DNA of 64,000 nt from Listeria floridensis FSL S10-1187 (GTDB lineage Bacteria; Bacillota; Bacilli; Lactobacillales; Listeriaceae): contig NZ_AODF01000008.1 in the NCBI RefSeq assembly GCF_000525875.1, positions 62,001 through 126,000 on the forward strand, read 5' to 3'. Position 1 is the stretch's first letter, and each line of letters opens with the position of its first letter. Under the pieces are notes generated by a model. It saw only the letters and a program-made list of their open reading frames with translations, was not told the DNA's origin and did no database searches. Positions 61,950 through 64,000 of this stretch are shown here, piece after piece. The position numbers and the translations under genes are program-made.

Positions 61950-63476
61950 ATGAAACGTATTTTAATTCGTTCTGGGATGCGCCCAACGGATGTTTATACA
62001 TCTGAGGATATCTACTTAAAAGATCGAACGGGATTTAATAATGGTAATTTAGCCTATCAGTACAGTATTTACCGTACGCTTTGGCAGGAAGGAACTGAGC
62101 TTTTGCCCGATGAACTTTCCTTCGATCCGAACCGGGCGGCACGTTACAATGAAGAATTCGATGCTTATGTGATTCCACTTGCTGATGCGTTCCGGGAAGA
62201 TTTCAGACCAGCGCTCAGAAACTATACGAAGCTGATCAAACAGCTTAAAATCCCCGTCATCGTAACGGGAGTAGGTCTAAGAGCAGAATTTGAGCCTCAG
62301 CTTGAAAACGGCTTTTCATTTGACGAGGATGTACGCGAATTTGTAAAAGCTGTACTTGAGAAATCAGCTCGACTTGGTTTGCGCGGCGAAATCACGGGAG
62401 ACTATTTAAAGACTCTTGGTTTTAAAGAAGGGGAGGACTATCAAGTCATCGGCTGTCCGTCGCTTTATACATTTGGAAACGAGCTTAAAATCCGTGATTT
62501 GAAACTGAATCCTGATTCACTTATTGCGATCAATGCTTCGCCGGTCTCAACCGAAACTAGCTTGAATTTTTTAAACAAGATCATCGATACCCATCCTAAT
62601 TATTACTTTATCCCGCAGCACCTTGATGAGTTTCAGATGATGTATGCTGGCGGGCCGGATATTACAAGCGATCGCCCCAGTTATCCGACTTCAATTCAAG
62701 ATCGTTATTATCGTGATGGACGTGTAAAATACTTCACGAATATGCCACGGTGGTATGACTTCATGCGCCAAGCAGATTTTAGTATAGGACCACGTCTACA
62801 TGGCAATGTTGTGCCGACGATCGTCGGCACACCGAACATTTCTTTTGTGCAGGATGCGAGGATGCGTGAACTAGCGGCGTATCATCATTTGCCGCACGTA
62901 ACAGCTTCGGAACTCGAGACAATTCCAGATCTCGAAACGCTTCTTGAGAAGGTTGACTTGAAGGGGGCGGAGCACGTTCAAAAACGCAATTTTGAAACGT
63001 TTATCGAATTTTTAGGTGCGAATGAACTTCCACATATTTATGAAGCGGATCAAAATCGCAAGGAAGCTCCGATGGACAAAGAAATTGAGGCACTTCATTT
63101 CCCAAAAAGCGCGAAACCAATCACGGTACTAAAAGGCGATAAACTGTTGCTTAGATTGCGCTCGGCTGCGAACACGCTGAAAGAACGGCACGAAGTCAAG
63201 GTGAATTACGAAAACCACCGGCGCGATTATCAAATTCGCGGCTTAAATGGCACGGTTCAGAAAAATGAACAAGCGTTAAAAGCCGCTGCTGAGAAAAATC
63301 AACAAACGATGAGCAAATTGCAAAAAACTGAGCAGGCGCTTGCTGCTTCCGAGAAGACGAATCAAAAATTGCTTGCCGAAATTAAACACTATCGAGGTAC
63401 ACTGAACCGTAAAGCTGTCAAAGCGACGCTTGCTTTCACCGATTCGCTTGCAAAACTTCGTGGTTCAAAAAAATAA
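61950..63476 (+). CDS. Polysaccharide pyruvyl transferase family protein with coiled-coil tail
   Basis: A 508-residue protein. The N-terminal two thirds resemble the polysaccharide pyruvyl transferase (WcaK-like) fold: NGNLAYQYSIYRTLWQ, VTGVGLRAEFEPQ, the nucleotide-side FSIGPRLHGNVVPTIVGTP and a C-terminal Rossmann-like half. Such enzymes transfer pyruvate from PEP to wall or capsule sugars. Residues about 390-495 are Gln/Lys/Glu/Ala-rich coiled coil (NEQALKAAAEKNQQTMSKLQ), unusual for the family, ending RGSKK. No signal peptide. No glycan cluster lies next to it within the window. Donor and acceptor are unassigned. Confidence 0.8.
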   Translation: MKRILIRSGMRPTDVYTSEDIYLKDRTGFNNGNLAYQYSIYRTLWQEGTELLPDELSFDPNRAARYNEEFDAYVIPLADAFREDFRPALRNYTKLIKQLKIPVIVTGVGLRAEFEPQLENGFSFDEDVREFVKAVLEKSARLGLRGEITGDYLKTLGFKEGEDYQVIGCPSLYTFGNELKIRDLKLNPDSLIAINASPVSTETSLNFLNKIIDTHPNYYFIPQHLDEFQMMYAGGPDITSDRPSYPTSIQDRYYRDGRVKYFTNMPRWYDFMRQADFSIGPRLHGNVVPTIVGTPNISFVQDARMRELAAYHHLPHVTASELETIPDLETLLEKVDLKGAEHVQKRNFETFIEFLGANELPHIYEADQNRKEAPMDKEIEALHFPKSAKPITVLKGDKLLLRLRSAANTLKERHEVKVNYENHRRDYQIRGLNGTVQKNEQALKAAAEKNQQTMSKLQKTEQALAASEKTNQKLLAEIKHYRGTLNRKAVKATLAFTDSLAKLRGSKK

Positions 63477-63479
63477 AAG

Positions 63480-63521
63480 AAAAAAGCATCAAAATCGAAA
63501 TTGATTTTGATGCTTTTTTAA
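63480..63521. terminator. Bidirectional terminator between pyruvyl transferase and mscS genes
   Basis: AAAAAAGCATCAAAATC pairs with GATTTTGATGCTTTTTT between convergent genes. Confidence 0.94.
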
Positions 63522-64000
63522 GCTTTGGCAGCTTGAAACATTGGAGTTGGGAGCGGTAAATCAATACCCGCTTCAAGCAGAGCTTCACGAATCGCTTTTA
63601 ACAAACCACGCTGAACATTGAATTGCTCCCCGTTTACAGCGGTTCCGACCACGCGGATAATTTGTGTGGAACCATCGGTGCTTTCAACACCGAGCACGGT
63701 TGGTGTATCAATGATATTTGGATTGCTGGCTTTTTCGTTTGCACAAACGTGATTAATAATCTGCATGGCTTTTTCAGTATCCGCAGTTGGACTGATCGAA
63801 ATATCAATTAAAACTCGCATATTGCCACGCGAATGGTTGCTGACAACGGTAATTTGGCGGTTCGGAATAAAGTGAAGTGTGCCGTCAAAATCGCGTACTT
63901 GAGTTGTCCGCAACCCTAAATTTTCAACGATCCCGTTAACTGGGTCAATCGTAATGTTATCGCCGACATCAAGTTGGCGTTCAAGTAAAATAAAAAATCC
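63518..64000 (-). CDS. MscS family mechanosensitive channel, C-terminal part
   Basis: The frame stays open to the window edge, so the N-terminus lies beyond it. The visible part contains the MscS beta domain and C-terminal vestibule: FFILLERQLDVGDNITIDPV, GIVENLGLRTTQVRDFDGTL, HFIPNRQITVVSNHSRG. This is the conserved MscS core (family YkuT/MscS), which opens on membrane tension to release solutes during osmotic downshift. An internal ATG at 63913 is not the true start. Stop at 63518-63520. Confidence 0.92.
   Translation of the reverse strand, partial: GFFILLERQLDVGDNITIDPVNGIVENLGLRTTQVRDFDGTLHFIPNRQITVVSNHSRGNMRVLIDISISPTADTEKAMQIINHVCANEKASNPNIIDTPTVLGVESTDGSTQIIRVVGTAVNGEQFNVQRGLLKAIREALLEAGIDLPLPTPMFQAAKA

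Overview
The window looks like chromosome from a Listeria-type low-GC Firmicute (Listeria sensu lato or a close relative). I infer this from gene content and order, which follow the core Listeria/Bacillus arrangement: ypoC, ponA, recU, yppE, ypsA, gpsB, rnpB, ypsC; then xpt-pbuX, mntR, fhs, thyA-dfrA, ppdK with its regulators, msrA-msrB, lspA-rluD and the complete pyr operon. Shine-Dalgarno sites are strong, intrinsic terminators are numerous, and G+C looks slightly above 40% by eye. The species cannot be fixed from this.

Layout. 1-8.5 kb: cell wall and division genes (ponA/recU leftward; yppE, ypsA, gpsB rightward), RNase P RNA, an rRNA methyltransferase and an M32 carboxypeptidase. 8.5-12.8 kb: guanine-class riboswitch with xpt-pbuX, a Zur-box-controlled zinc-free ribosomal protein S14, a 5'-3' exonuclease and an RNase H homologue. 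12.8-23.3 kb: cold shock protein, MntR, fhs, an ABC-F ATPase, the thyA-dfrA-rlmA-phosphohexomutase run, DedA and an exporter-like membrane protein. 23.3-29.1 kb (leftward): cystine transporter, then ccpN-like regulator, PPDK regulatory protein and ppdK, headed by a double CcpN-type operator. 29.2-36.4 kb: haemolysin III, DegV, SGNH lipase, YpmS, methionine sulfoxide reductases, an oxidoreductase, YozE, DeoD and a VanY-type carboxypeptidase. 36.4-40 kb: an accessory type VII secretion LXG toxin operon with two small helical partner proteins, toxin, polytopic membrane protein and DUF4176 protein. 40.2-46.4 kb: CsoR-like regulator without metal ligands, CtpA protease, MarR, a DUF805 remnant, a DHFR-like protein, MATE pump and purine permease. 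46.4-50 kb: lspA, rluD-type synthase and a YadG/YadH-like ABC exporter. 50-61.8 kb: pyrR-pyrP-pyrB-pyrC-pyrAA-pyrAB-pyrK-pyrD-pyrF-pyrE with two PyrR attenuators. 61.9-64 kb: a polysaccharide pyruvyl transferase homologue and the C-terminal part of an MscS channel.

A dominant technical feature is that 20 otherwise intact, mostly housekeeping genes carry 25 single-base indels. Nearly all are one extra base in an A/T homopolymer, typically 8 where 7 restores the frame. Removing them gives full-length proteins whose ends fit the neighbouring genes, often with ATGA or TAATG overlaps. I treat these as probable sequencing errors and give corrected gene spans; they should not be read as pseudogenes. 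The most biologically interesting items are the LXG operon, the metal-ligand-free CsoR homologue, the CcpN-type double operator upstream of ccpN-PDRP-ppdK, and the YadGH pair, which resembles the enterobacterial proteins unusually closely.
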